DNA of 64,000 bases from Rhinopomastus cyanomelas. Taxonomy: Eukaryota; Chordata; Aves; Bucerotiformes; Rhinopomastidae. The notes under the pieces were generated by a model. It was not told the DNA's origin. It made no database searches and worked only from the letters and a program-made list of their open reading frames with translations. Positions 13,401 to 24,800 of this stretch are shown here, piece after piece (the stretch's first letter is position 1; every line of letters starts with the position of its first letter). A program made the position numbers and the translations under genes. The DNA is taken from assembly GCA_013400115.1 (NCBI GenBank), contig VXBP01004151.1, positions 496,001-560,000 of the forward strand, read 5' to 3'.

Positions 13401-13795
13401 ACCCAACACATCATGGTACAGTATGAATAACATAACTTTGGAGAGACCACCTGCAAACTATGTGTGCAGCCTGTATAAAAATCAGAAGTCTGAAGATGCT
13501 GACTAATTGAAAGTGGCTGAGAACCAAGTGCCATTTCTGGTTCAGAATAAATGTGCCAGACTGACCGAAGCCCATAGAACCCAAATTGAAAACTATCTCT
13601 CTGATATTCCTTTTCCAGGTAGCTGACTTTGACTTTTCTCCACTGTCTGATAAAAGCCTGTCTTCTCATCCTGAGCTGAGCTGTGGCCAGATATGTTGCA
13701 GATCATGTTTTCTTCAGTCATCCGAAGAAGCCGCCAGGGAGACTCATGAACTTCTACATTCTTTTTATAAGCCAGTCAAAACGTACACAATATGA
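4303..13795 (+). CDS. TMEM130: TMEM130, PKD-domain type I membrane protein (complete, 8 exons)
   Basis: Exons: 4303-4411, 5884-6174, 8078-8246, 9337-9506, 10119-10203, 11824-12026, 12774-12886, 13619-13795. All introns are GT-AG and all phases join, giving 438 residues against about 435 in human. Residues 1-36 form a signal peptide (leucine/valine core at 22-35). A PKD domain is marked by WDFGDG at 185-190. Residues 276-342 carry a cysteine-rich module (IC.W, EC, DKCHL, SCYNLS, HYCLSV) like the Kringle-like domain of GPNMB and PMEL. A transmembrane helix spans about 347-369 and a 69-residue tail has a CGQICCRSC cluster at 402-410. At least seven N-glycosylation sequons precede the helix. The family is related to the melanosomal PMEL/GPNMB proteins; its cellular role is poorly known. 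A second in-frame ATG lies at 4330; neither has a strong -3 base. An upstream in-frame ATG at 4111 would bury the signal peptide and was not used. Confidence 0.95.
4790..4850 (+). repeat. Possible MIR-type SINE fragment
   Basis: In TMEM130 intron 1. The words GGGTGACCTTGG and CCACTTAATCTC occur in the order and spacing of the MIR core ('gtgaccttgggcaagtcacttaacctc'). Short and diverged. Confidence 0.4.
5325..5476 (-). mobile_element. CR1 LINE fragment, internal ORF2 part
   Basis: Lies in TMEM130 intron 1, antisense to the gene. The reverse strand resembles the CR1 ORF2 stretch that normally reads as 'leading to the FADD motif': pieces such as 'actcatgaggttctta' and 'tgtccaggtctctttggatgg' are typical antisense CR1. 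Old and without a 3' tail. Confidence 0.7.
7865..7965 (+). repeat. Possible MIR-type SINE fragment
   Basis: In TMEM130 intron 2. 'caagtaatttggtctctctg' followed about 30 bases later by 'gtaatggatataaaataa' matches the MIR core and its AT-rich 3' part in order. Diverged; low certainty. Confidence 0.4.
8999..9044 (+). repeat. Short tandem repeat, three imperfect copies
   Basis: Three copies of 'agtgttttagtta' (8999, 9015, 9033) in TMEM130 intron 3, directly after a strong polypyrimidine tract ending in CAG at 8998-9000. The rest of the intron shows nothing assignable. Confidence 0.6.
10204..11823 (+). other. TMEM130: TMEM130 intron 5, no recognised element
   Basis: The second longest intron region. 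About 10890-11340 has the look of an old insertion (ends in an AATAAA-containing stretch near 11305) but I could not match it to a family. No exon-like open frame with splice sites was found between the flanking exons. Confidence 0.5.
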
Positions 13796-14483
13796 AGAAC
13801 ACAAGTGCACTTTGGGGACACTAACTGTTGAGTTTAACTTTCTCACTTATGATGAGTTAAAAGCCCAGTGCTGCATGAGTGGTTTGGTTTTGCCAATGCA
13901 ATGAGGTTGACCATTGTAAGTTCAGCACTTGAGTGTTTCATTCTCTGAACTAAAAAAAAGCAAGTCCTGAAACACCCTAGAAGTAGCTTTGCATTTTTAA
14001 ATTATACGGGTGTACACAGTTACAGCTCTAAATACAGCATTTTATTTTTATGAAAATTGTTTTATGTGCGGGTTTGCTAAACTCACTACCTCTTGTAATT
14101 TCTTGGTTTCTTCTGCTGTCTGTTTCTTGTAAGAAAATGCTAAAGACAAACATACCTCCTTTTCCTATGTTACAACAATATTACAGGAAATGGAAGTCAC
14201 CCAAAATGCTGTTGAGTGTGTTTTTACTCTAGAAACGAACTGCCTTGCCCAGACTGAGAATGGCTTAGGTGCTTCAATGAATCAGACTACCTAAACTTCT
14301 CCCAGCTGCCTATAAAAAATTTTGCCTGTTTCCTTATCCTGGTTGGATGTTCTATAACAGACTCCCACCACAGTATCTCTCTTGCTGGCTTTACACCTAG
14401 TCCTTACCCACAATGACTCAACTGTATCCTCACCTGCATTTATTTGTATGGCTTCATATGTCTAACATGGAGGGCTACTCCAC
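13796..14483 (+). other. TMEM130: TMEM130 3' UTR and 3' flank
   Basis: AT-rich sequence after the TGA at 13793-13795. It should contain the 3' UTR, but I see no canonical AATAAA, so the cleavage site cannot be placed. The next feature is a CR1 insertion at 14484. Confidence 0.5.
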
Positions 14484-14664
14484 CATAGAATCATAGAATC
14501 ACTACAGATTGGAAGGGACCTCGAAAGATCATCTAGTCCAATCCACCTGCAACAGCAGGATCACCTAAACCAAGTCACACAGGAGCTCATGCAGGCGGGT
14601 CTTGAGTATCTCCAGTGAAGGAGACTCCACAACCACCCTGGGCAGCCTGTTCCAGTGCACCACC

Positions 14665-14880
14665 TCTTCTTCCTTGCCTATCCCTTCTGAAAAGTTGATA
14701 GCCATCAATTGCAACACTCAAGTTGTGGAAGTCATCCCATCTGGTTTCTGTGGTGGCTACCACGTCATAGTTTTCCTTGTGCACAATGGCCTCCAGCTTC
14801 TCCTGTTTATTACCCATGCTGTGTGCATTGGTGTACAAATATTTCAAGGAGGGAGCTGAGTACAGAGTTTTAAATATTAT
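14665..14880 (-). pseudogene. CR1 ORF2 endonuclease N-terminus remnant
   Basis: The minus strand reads LKYLYTNAHSMGNKQEKLEA, then YDVVATTETRWDD and YQLFRRDRQGRRGG. This is the start of the apurinic-type endonuclease of CR1 ORF2 (the N, E and W positions of the first motifs are kept). At about 14660 the frame runs straight into the 3'-terminal CR1 sequence (ALEQAAQGGCG), proving an internal deletion. Confidence 0.75.
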
Positions 14881-15448
14881 GGGGCAACAGCCCTTCTGTT
14901 TATCCGCAATGCCACACTGCCTCACTGGTGCTGGGCTGCTATACCCAGGGTTTTCACTAGCAAAGCCAGTTGTCCCCCTTCCCCCTAGTTTAAAGCTCTG
15001 TTTCAAAGAGCCCTGCTAACTCATGCCCCAAAATTCTTTTTCCCCTCTGGGACAGGTACATCCCACCTACTGCCTGCAGGCCAGGCATCTCATATAGCAG
15101 CCCATGGTTGAAGAACCCAAAACTCTGCCTGTAACACCAGTCCTGGAGCCAGGAGTTCACTTCGATGGCTCTTTCTGTTCATGTCCTCATTGATTGCCAC
15201 TGAAGGGATAGAAGAGAAAAATAACTTGTGCTTCTGATCCCTTAAGCAGCCTCCCAAGGGCTCTAAAATCTCTTTTAATTGATCTTGGGCTTCTCATCAC
15301 TTCCCACCTAAAAAATTAACAGGGGATAATAATCAGAGGGGTTTACTAGGGTGGGAAGTTTGTCTGCTACATCCTTAAACTGTGCCCCAGGGAGGCAGCA
15401 AACCTCCCTGTGAAGTGGGTCAGGATGGTATATTGGGCCTTCTGCCCC

Positions 15449-16046
15449 TCACAGGAGAGAGTCCCCCACCACAATTACCCACCTACCTTTCTTTTTAGAG
15501 CCAGCAGTGATGGTGGGTCTAGAGCGACTCAGTCTTTCTTGCACTTTTGGCCTGGGTGAATCAATTGCCTCTCCAGCAGCTAGCTCCTCCTGTACCTGTT
15601 CTGCAATGTCAAATGGGATGTTGGGGGACGCTGGGAGGGGATCCGCCTGCTTTTCTGAGCAGGGACCTGTTTGCACTCCACCCCTTCGCTGAGGTCCTCT
15701 TCCAAAGCCTGGCTCTAAGTGGGGAGGGAATCCTCTGATTTGTGTGATTTGCTTGGACGTCAACCTGCTGTCTTACCCTCTAGGAGCTGCTCCACCAATC
15801 TATCTTGCTCTCACCCTCACTGATGCTCCTCAACCTCTCCACTTCACCTTTTAGCTCTGCCACCATCCAGAGCAGATCATTCACCTGGTCACATCTTCCA
15901 TCAGTGCTATCTCTGCCATCCTCTAGTAAGAGTGACAGGCTGAGGCACTCCCCGCAGCTGGGTGTCTGCACAGCCGCCTGCTTGTAGGTGGGTGCTGTCT
16001 GTGTCCCTACACTTTCTCTGCCGATTTTGGACCTAGTTCCAACCAT
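15449..16046 (-). pseudogene. CR1 ORF1 remnant
   Basis: Begins with MVGTRSKIGRES at 16046. It then has a heptad-rich stretch (RCDQVNDLLWMVAELKGEVERLRSI) of the coiled-coil type, and after a frameshift near 15770 the motif VIVVGDSLL close to 15470. The GDSL-like motif marks the esterase-like (SGNH) domain of CR1 ORF1 proteins. Weaker similarity to the rest of that domain continues to about 15010. The protein normally binds the element RNA; here the frame is broken and no product is expected. Confidence 0.75.
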
Positions 16047-16322
16047 TTTTAGGCCAACGGAGATGACTTTAAATAAAAATAAGTGCGGCGCACCCTCAGC
16101 GCTGGCTAAGGAGCCCTTGAAATCCGCGTGGCGGCCGCGGCTCCGCCCACTCCTATCGCTCCTCCCCCGCGGGATCTGCCCGGGAAGAGGAGGGAGGGGA
16201 CTGCTCCCTGCGCTCTTCGCCGTCGGTTCTTCACGTTCGCCTCTCCGCGGCGAGCAGAGCCCCTGTCGCCGAGTTCTCCGCCCCGAAGTGCCGGGATGCT
16301 CTGGCTACGAGGCTGACGCCCC

Positions 16323-18690
16323 GTGTCTAACAAAATCATCTAAGATAACAAATGATCCCGTGAAACCAAGCGTTTGTGAAAAAGTACTTTCCAAGGCAGA
16401 ACTTTGGCTTTTTTCTCAAAAGATACTGTATTTCATGAGCAAACGTGTCGATTAGAAGTAGTCTTCTCCGTGTTCTGATGTCAAACTCATTTTCAGTCAT
16501 ATTCAGTCACAGTTAAACATGTTCCTCTCCTTAGGAAAGGAACTATCACTCTCGAGAGCTTCAGTTTCATTACTTATCCCTGAGATCGCAGCCACGTGAG
16601 ACCCTTCGAGTTGTTCTGGGAGGTCACTGTGCTCTGTAAATGGCCACACGGTCCTTAGGCACTGGAAATAACAGATTTCTTGTGAAAAACTCAGCTGAGA
16701 CTCGTGGTGGCTCTAGACAGGCTGCAGAGTGGCTGGTTGCAGCCACAAGTTTAGTTTGGGTTGCCTCTTTTATTATTTTGTGACAGATGTGTGATCCCTG
16801 CTGCTGTAATATAGCTACAAGGCAACCCCTTGCCATACTGATGAATGTGTAAAAAGCCCTTCCTTCTCCATGTTGCACTCCTAGCAAAGACAAAATCTAT
16901 GAGAGAGCAGACTCAGTCATAGGTACTTGAAACAGGGGTCACTTGGGTTGGAGGAAGACCATATCCATGGAATAAGACCTATGATCTGCCTCATTTTCCA
17001 TTAATACACAGCTGATTCAACAGGTTTAATGGGGTGTTAGGCCACAAACACTGCTGCTTTGGTTTTGTGCCTCCATGCTCTCCCTAGTACATCCAAGCTG
17101 AGGTACCAAACCTGGCTAAAGTGGGTATCAACTGACAATCAAATAAAAGAGGGAGTTAGTGATAGGAAGGACAGGCCTATTGAAATCTCCAATTTCCTAC
17201 TGAGGGAAACAGAGCAAATGTCCTTCATAAGAGTATTGGCTCTTACTCTTTTCCTGAAACGAACAAAGGACAGCAAAGGAGTCAGGTGATTCAGAAGGGT
17301 AGAAAAGATAAAGTGCTGCAAAGTGGAAAGTCAACACTACCAAATAGTAGATGATATTATTCAAGAGCAGCTGGAAAAGAACAGAGGTTACAAAGAAAGA
17401 CATCTTGCAAAAAAAAAAGTGATAAAGTGCACTTAAAAGGGCATGTCAAGAAGCAAATTAACCAAGACAATTTAAACTACCTTAACAAATTGAGGTAAGA
17501 GAAATATTTGCACGAATGTTTTCCTGAATCTAATATGAAACTGCTTCCTGCACAAAAGACATCGGTGGATTCAATAAATGCCTCCGAAACTGAAGACAAA
17601 AGGTAATTGAGCAGTTCAGGATATAGCAGGGAGATTAGTGAGACGTAGCAAGGATCAGCAGGAGGATTCATTTTGTTAACCTTAGAAATCAATGACCTGG
17701 AAAAAGGAATGTTCAGCAAAATGATGGAACTCACTGATTCAAAATAAGAGTCCAGTGAGTGCAAAGCCAAAGAGCAATTACATTCAGGGGATAAGCAAGT
17801 GTGCGAGCAGGTAAGTTTATGGAATGAAAATTATTTACGAGGAAATGTGTTTGAGGACAAAAATGTTCTGGAATGGCATCGTAGAAAAACACATGAGAAC
17901 ACAAAAAACCCCTCTGCTTTCCTGAAATTTGTCACAGAAACCATGGTGCAAGTATGTGGGGACAAATTAGCCCTTTATCTTAACAGCAAAGCATAAGACT
18001 CAGTGGCTGAAGTGGTCAAGGCTCAGCTCTGTCTTTCGTGTCTGGAAAGTAGATTACACAGCCCAAGCAGTGACAACAGTTTGAATTCACATTTCACAAG
18101 ACCTCTATTGCATTTGCAGAATGCTGTAGGAATAGAAATTGTTTCAGCAAGAGGAAGATGAAGAACCTCATATATAAATGCTCAGCATTATTACTGGATA
18201 ATGAGCCAACACTTCACCTTGATTTTGGAGACCCAGGGCCAGTTTCCGTGGAAACTGAAGAGCTATCCTGCAGCTGTCATAAAATTGTCATAAATCCTGC
18301 AGATCTCAGTTTTGACAGCACAAGGAGCACTATAAATGTGGATTTTTAAATTGCAGCCGCCAACATGGGGAATGCAGAAGCTCCAGAAATTTCTTTAAGA
18401 TCTGAGTAGGCTCATCATCAGCATCCATAACTCCTGCAGCAGCATGCATAAAGAGCGCAGTCACAGCATATAGTAGAGTCTGTGCAAAATACCACAGTTG
18501 CACAACTGACACAACGACTAGAGCAAATTACACTAGGGCACTAGTGAAAGACTACCCCAGCCAAACAAATTTCTAATGCATTTACTCACAGCAATCCTGG
18601 GAGGCAGAGAACTGATGTTATCACCACGCATACCAGCAAACCAACCACAAAGAGATATGGAGCTTGCTTGTGTGGAGGCAGGTATAGTTC
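16323..18690. other. Intergenic, no gene recognised
   Basis: Mostly AT-rich sequence. A possible ancient LINE relic lies at 17640-17800. No exon of a known gene and no transposon ends seen elsewhere. Confidence 0.5.
17640..17800 (+). mobile_element. Possible ancient LINE (CR1/L3-type) relic
   Basis: The plus strand reads EINDLEKGM and then a degraded MELTDSK where LINE reverse transcriptases of this clade have 'INDLE...KFADDTK'. Context and spacing fit; the rest is too decayed to assign. Confidence 0.4.
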
Positions 18691-18776
18691 ATAGAATCAT
18701 AGAATCATTAGGGATTGGAAGGGACCTTGAAAGATCATCTAGTCCAATCCCCCTGCCACAGCAGGATCACCTAGAC
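18691..18776 (-). mobile_element. CR1 3' tail, left half of a split mosaic copy
   Basis: Antisense CR1 3' end: tail repeat 'atagaatcatagaatcatt', then the usual 'ggaagggacc' and 'agtccaatccccctgcc' words. It is broken at 18776 by the hAT element and resumes at 19307. Confidence 0.9.
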
Positions 18777-19306
18777 CGGGGGTCCTCAAACCCTGGCCCG
18801 TGAGCTGGATATGGCCCCCCAGGGTCTCCAATGTGGCCCGCCAGTCTTTACAGAGCACCTCCCCCACACCCCCCGCAGCCAGGGGTTGGAGGGGGAAAAC
18901 CGCAGATGACTTCCTGCCAACCTCACGGCTGAGGAGGGGGGCGGCAGCATCAACGAGGTGGGCAGCACCCCTGTCTCTCCCTCCTTCCCTCCACCTCCCA
19001 GGCAGGACAAGCCAGGCAGCACAAACCAGCCAGCACCAGTGGGAAGCACGCGCACCATCATGTCAAAAAATGTGGAACCTAACACTGACTATCTCATTAG
19101 CCAAAAACAGGCCCATTGTCCACATTGAAATATTATTTGGTTTTGTTGGTTACAATTGTTCTTCATTTTAAATATTGCATACTTTTTCCTGGTTGTTGTG
19201 CACTACTACAAATTTGTTCATTTTTTTCCAGACTATAGCCCGGTCCCTGACAGCGTCTGAGGGACAGTGAACCAGCCCCCTTGTTTAAAAAGTTTGAGGA
19301 CCCCTG
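18777..19306. mobile_element. Non-autonomous hAT (Charlie-like) DNA transposon
   Basis: 530 bp bounded by inverted ends: CGGGGGTCCTCAAAC at the left and, on the reverse strand, CAGGGGTCCTCAAAC at the right (14 of 15 match). It is flanked by an 8-bp direct repeat ACCTAGAC at 18769-18776 and 19307-19314, the target-site length of hAT elements. Cutting out the element and one repeat restores an unbroken CR1. No transposase frame is present, so it must have been moved by an enzyme from elsewhere. The family name is inferred from the ends. Confidence 0.9.
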
Positions 19307-19545
19307 ACCTAGACCAAGTCATAGAATCAGTCAGGGTTAGAAGAGACCACAGGATCATCCAGTTCCAACCCCCCACCATGGGTAGGGACACCCCACCCTA
19401 GATCAGGCTGGTCAGAGCCTCATCCAGCCCAGCCTTAAACACCTCCAGGGACAGAGCCTCAACCACCTCCCTGGGCAAACCAATTCCAGGCTCTCACCAC
19501 TCTCACGGTGAAGAACTTCCTCCTCACATCCAATCTAAATCTTGC
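19307..19545 (-). mobile_element. CR1, right half of the mosaic copy (second subfamily)
   Basis: Begins with the duplicated ACCTAGAC and 'caagtc'. At about 19321 it continues into a different CR1 3' end ('atagaatcagtcagggttag', 'catccagttccaacccc', 'ccctagatcaggctgg') and runs to the ORF2 C-terminal region at about 19545, where it is 5'-truncated. Confidence 0.85.
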
Positions 19546-22500
19546 CTGCATAAAATTTAAGCTTGCCAGACTAAAGAACCGTGCAGCCCATCTACCTAAT
19601 CTGGGTTCTTTTTACAATCTACGGAGCAAGGCTGCCTTTTACGGACGTCAGTTTAGCTATTGTAGCTACCTACACGCAGCTTGGAGCTGCTGTTTGTGGA
19701 CTGCACAGCAGGTGTCTCCCACTGCCCGAGAATACTTCCACAATCCTCACACTCCCACGTAGGCAGGCGTGAGCCGCTGTAAGATTTTGGTGAATATTTT
19801 TATACACGTCTCACTGTGGCGTGTGAGCTAAATGCACAACCAGATTCGATAAAAGATGCGTATTATTCAAGTACTGTAGTTTTGGGCACCACTCCAAGCA
19901 ACTATGACAAATGACTCAGTGTTGATCACTACGCAGAGAAATGCCTGCCCCATGTGGAGTGCATCCCTCACTGGAAGGTGCTGGATGGATAGACTCAGCA
20001 AGGGGTGCAGGCAATAATGCTCCTGGAAGAGAACTTTCTGCACTTTAGTCAATGCACTTGGCACGACAACATCCAGTTCCACAGTCCCTTATGTGCATGG
20101 GACACATGCTGTGTGATTAGAGACTAGGTCTGTTCTGTGAACAAAAGCATTATTTTCCATAAACAACAGCAGCTGAAGTTTCTACAATCACTTACCTTAG
20201 GGAAAATGAAGAAGCAGCCCACAGTATAAAATACAGCTGGGTGTAAACACTTCCTGAAGTCACTTGGAGGACCCCATTGATCCAGCATCAAGTCTCAGAG
20301 ACAGGGAAGCTGAGGAAGCAATAAACAGGTATGAAAAAGCTTTAATAGCTCTGGAAGTTCAGTCCTTTCTGGTAACATAAATGAGGACTCTGTCACTTAC
20401 AGCATCTTTTCAGCTGCAACTTAGATACAAATGAGAGAAAACCACAGCAATGAAAGATCTTTTTTTGTGATGAACACGTTTGTACTAGCAAAATAAAGAT
20501 ATTAGAGCACAGGCTTTTAATGTCTTTCCAGTTTCCCGTCAATCTATTCTTCTTTCACTAGATGCAAAGTACTTTTTGAATTAGATCAGAAAGAGCAAAA
20601 ATAATCAAAGAACCTGAGTGTACTTGCTAATTAAATAGCAATGCCCTTACGTTCACTCAGGCAATCTTGATAAATTACTGTTTTCCCATACTAATTAACT
20701 TCAAGTTTAATGGACTTCTCTCAGCACCTGGAGGTATGTAACAAAACACAATGTGCTCAGTTCAACAAAAAAAGCTGGTAGTGAAACTGGCCAATTTGAT
20801 TCTGCTTCCCCAAAGTGCTCAAACACAATCTGAAGTGCAAACACAGGAGCAGACTTAGAGGAATGGCTTGTCAGGGTGGCAGAAAGGTTCCGAAGGAAAG
20901 GTAAGCAGCCTCACTTCATTGGGAGAGCTCACTTCCCAAGAGCCCATTGAATTGTCCGCAGCAAGCACCTGCATCCGCAGAGCTGTTCTCTCATGCTAAA
21001 AGCACATCTTAGCCCACTTGGATTTTTTTCCACATGCAATGAATTCACTTGCAATTCACTACTGCAAGGAATCCTGAGCCTTCTCATGGGTCACAAAGAA
21101 CAAAGAGGACTGGTTTATGCCTGGCAGTGTGATGCATTCTCTGACACCCCTGACAGGTGCCCATGCATGGCCTCAGTCATAAGGGCAGACAGACCTGGGT
21201 TTCTGAGCCCAACCACAGAAACATGCGAGCAGTTTCTGGCAGGCTCTATAATTACATGTTAAAGTGGTTTATTTTCTTTAATTAGACCATTAAAGTAAGG
21301 TATTTCTGATGCCAAATCTACGTATTGTGAGTTGATTGAGGTTAGAAGTAAGTAAACTTGAGTTAAACATCATGAGAAAATAAGGGAAGAGACAACCAAA
21401 ACAGTATCAGAAGATGAATCATAGCCCCTGATCCTGGGGGAGAGAGATGGGTTCAAAATAGTCCCCCTGAGCCACAACAGAAAGACTTGGAGTTTAGTTA
21501 CCACTCAAGTTTTGAATCTGGAATTATTCCAGATAGCTCTGCTTGTGTATTTGAAGTTCTTACTTGTAGGATTCTAATGCTTTATCCTGTGAAGCAAGTG
21601 CAAGATTTCACTTACAGATGAACTTATTCATCCTCAGTAAGATGAGTTTTTCCTATCACAGGTCCATCTTCATAGGAGACAGGAGCTGCGTTCTGAAGGA
21701 TCCCTAAGACCGACCCAGGCCACACAGCTGGGATGGGGAGGGGGGAACTCTCAAGGCAAGTGGATTTACAAACAGACATTATTTTATTCTCTTTCAGCTT
21801 GTTCATCTCTTTAGCTTAGTAATAAGTGGTGGGGAGAACCTGCTTACGGACCGGAAGCATCATGTAATTAGAACTGAAGTATTTATTTAGTTCCGTAGGA
21901 AATACATCTTTTTTCACAATATACTACACACAAAATCAGGTGAGCAATGCATACATTTTTTATGAACAGGAGGACCCTCAACAGTTACTAATGAAGTACA
22001 GAAAGAAAAGACAGGACTCTCAGCAGGGAAATATCATCCATTAAATGCCTCCCTGGGGATCAGATGACACTTACAATTGGGAGACGCTAACTGACTCCTG
22101 TGTTTCAATTGGTACCAGCAGGATGCCTATTTGTAAAGATTTGTGCTGCCTGTACTCTGTTAGTGTTAAGATGCCACATAAATATTTTCTGACCTTTACA
22201 GTAGGTATCACCCTTATTTTCCACAGACCAATAGCCTGATTTTATCTTTTGAAACCGTTAATCCTCCAGAAGAATGAGCACAAAAGCAACTCTGTGAGTG
22301 TGTGTAGGCACACTGAAGGCAAGGGACCTGCTGAACACATGTTCTTGATGTTTTCTGATCACAGCTTCATGCACAACACCCTTTACAACAAGAATTCTAT
22401 GGTTCTTTCTGCAAAAGTGTCCCTGCCTTTCACTAAATACCTATCACTGAAGATCAAAAGACTTGAAAGATGTCCCCTAAGAAATGCAAAAAATGAGAAC

Positions 22501-24800
22501 TTAGAAATTCAGTCATTTAAAAACCTGGTTAATCAAAAGCAGGTCTTTGATCCGTGAAGTCCCCAGATCCAAAACAATGAGCACTTTAATAGGAATGGTT
22601 GCATCTCCCTGTGTATATTGTCCTTGAGGCTTGTACTGGGCTTTCATGGGTGTTGCCACCAGAACTGATCAGGACTCATTGCATCACTTGAAAACTTGCC
22701 AGCTCCATCCCATGTACTACCTACTGCCCCCATTAGGCTTTCTGGAGTCTGTGGTACTGTTTGCCCTGGAGATCCCTGTGTGTTTATGGGTGTGTGTATG
22801 TGCGTGGTCACACACAGACACATGCGTGTATTTGTACGATATCCACTGAGATTCAAATGAGAAATACACAGCAATTCCTTCCTGCAGTGGATTCTACATG
22901 ACTCCTACAAAAAAACCCTGCTGCGGTCACAAATAGCAGAGATTAAACAGTAATGTCAAGGTCTGAGAGGAGAGATTACAGATCCCGTATCCGCAGATGT
23001 TTGCAGTCACTGGCAGTCCAGTGATTTAAAGGGCCATTCTCCCACATCACTGTAGGACAGGCAAACACGCGCCACAGATAATCATCAACAGATCGTACCC
23101 TTCCCCAAGAACTTAGTGTGGATCAAATACAACCCCCTCAAAACTTGCCATGCCCATAGCAGAGGTGGCTGTAGTTCAGTGACAGGTGAGCACAAACTGT
23201 CTCCAGTGACAAAAACTCATCAGGGTGCAGGACACAGTGAGGATATTTAACAGCCACATTGGAGCAGCAGGGATTCACCACTTGTGTGCAGCTCATTTTG
23301 AGTTGCTACAAGAAGATGAATTGACAACGACTTTAGGAAGGTCATAGTGGCAGTATAAAAGAAATGGATATACAGTTGTCGTGTTAAAAACCAGCATTTT
23401 GCTGGTTTTCTCTTCACAGGCAGGACACAGATGTGCAAATTATGTAAAACTGAAATAATTCCTGGGGACCAACTGTGTGGAGGAAGAAACAACTCCAAAG
23501 CAAGCTTTTAAATTACAAAAAATAAACGAAAAAAAAATAACGGAAAAGCACATTAGCAATATCAGGACATTAAAAGGGACTTTCTGCCCAGAAAGAGATG
23601 GAAGAAGGCTCAGCGTCCTTTGGGAAAATACCAAAGTGAAGCAATAAGTCTAAAAACCATGAGGTAGCTCTATGGTTTTGGAATTTTCTGGGTAATGTCT
23701 ATGCTTCTGTAAAACACACTCTTGAGAGACAGACAGCTGTCATCAAGGCCTGCTTTTGACATTACGGGGAATTTCCAGAAAAGGTGGGTCCTGCCATTCA
23801 CTGGCAATGACACGCAGCAGTCTAGTGATCTCTCTTAAAGCAAGAAAGCTAACACACAGTGGGAGGGGTGTGAGCTCCTCAGCTCCTCAGCACTCCTATT
23901 TCAGGTAGATACTCTTCCATGTGAGGTACCATTGGGCCCAGAAGACTGCCGTCCTCCCAGTCTGGCTGTGCCATGGGAGCACTCACTAGCCTTGTCCCTG
24001 TCCCTGCACCAGATCTGCCACACGGAGCAAACCATAGGAGCAATTCCTTAATCCATCAGCCAAATCCCAGGGGCCAGCTCACAGCAACTGCATGGCCAGT
24101 TTGTACCAGCCTTATTGATATTGCCTGAACCAAAGGCATCCATGTTCATGGAAACCCCTTCTGCCAGTAAACAGAAGCAGGCAGCAACAGCTGGCAGAGA
24201 ATCACTGAGGAGCATCTGGATCAATAGCATCATCCATTGACTCAGCTGGACCTGCAAAAGGGCATCTGTCCAGGGCCTCTCTGTGCTTTCTGAGCAAAGT
24301 AAGCTGCTCCACACACAGGAATTCAGGGCATTAGCTGACGTGCTCTCAGCTCACAGCCTGCTTTCTTCACTGCTAATTATTTACATGAGGTTGAGTCAAC
24401 ATTTCTGCTTTCTTCCCTCTCTCTCTAGAGCAGCAACTTTACTACCAGTAATTCAGGCAACAAATACAGCGTCTCCAGGGTACAAGGAACATACAGAACC
24501 TCAGAGTGGTGGCCAGTGTTCTGCTGTTTAGTAATGGTAACACAATGCAGTATTTGAGGCAGCAGACACATTTGACAGAAAACAGTGCTGAGCAGCTCTG
24601 TTAGACTCAGTCAACAAACATGCAGCAGGTCTGTCACTTTACAGAGCTGCACCACTCTTCTGTCCTATCCCAGACTCGGGAGGCTTTAAAAACCAAATCC
24701 TCTGCTAATACACATTGATCTGACTCTGCTGTGGTCAACTCTGCTTTACACAACCCAGAGGTCTAAAATACTTCAACCCCAGAAATGTTAAACCTTAGAG
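19546..24800. other. Intergenic, no gene recognised
   Basis: No coding exon, RNA gene or transposon end identified. Only a GT/CA-rich stretch at about 22785-22830 stands out. Short open frames here have no recognisable similarity. Confidence 0.5.

Larger units (their letters stand above)
14484..16322 (-). mobile_element. CR1 LINE with 5' UTR and ORF1, ORF2 mostly deleted
   Basis: Antisense CR1. The 3' tail starts at 14484 and runs to about 14660. There it jumps into the N-terminal endonuclease part of ORF2 (about 14665-14860). Next comes the end of ORF1, then ORF1 to its ATG at 16046. Upstream, about 16080-16322 is a GC-rich block that fits a CR1 5' UTR/promoter. The whole reverse transcriptase region, some 2 kb, is missing. 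Most CR1 copies are cut at the 5' end, so a copy with a preserved 5' end is uncommon. Frameshifts and stops show it is dead. Confidence 0.8.
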
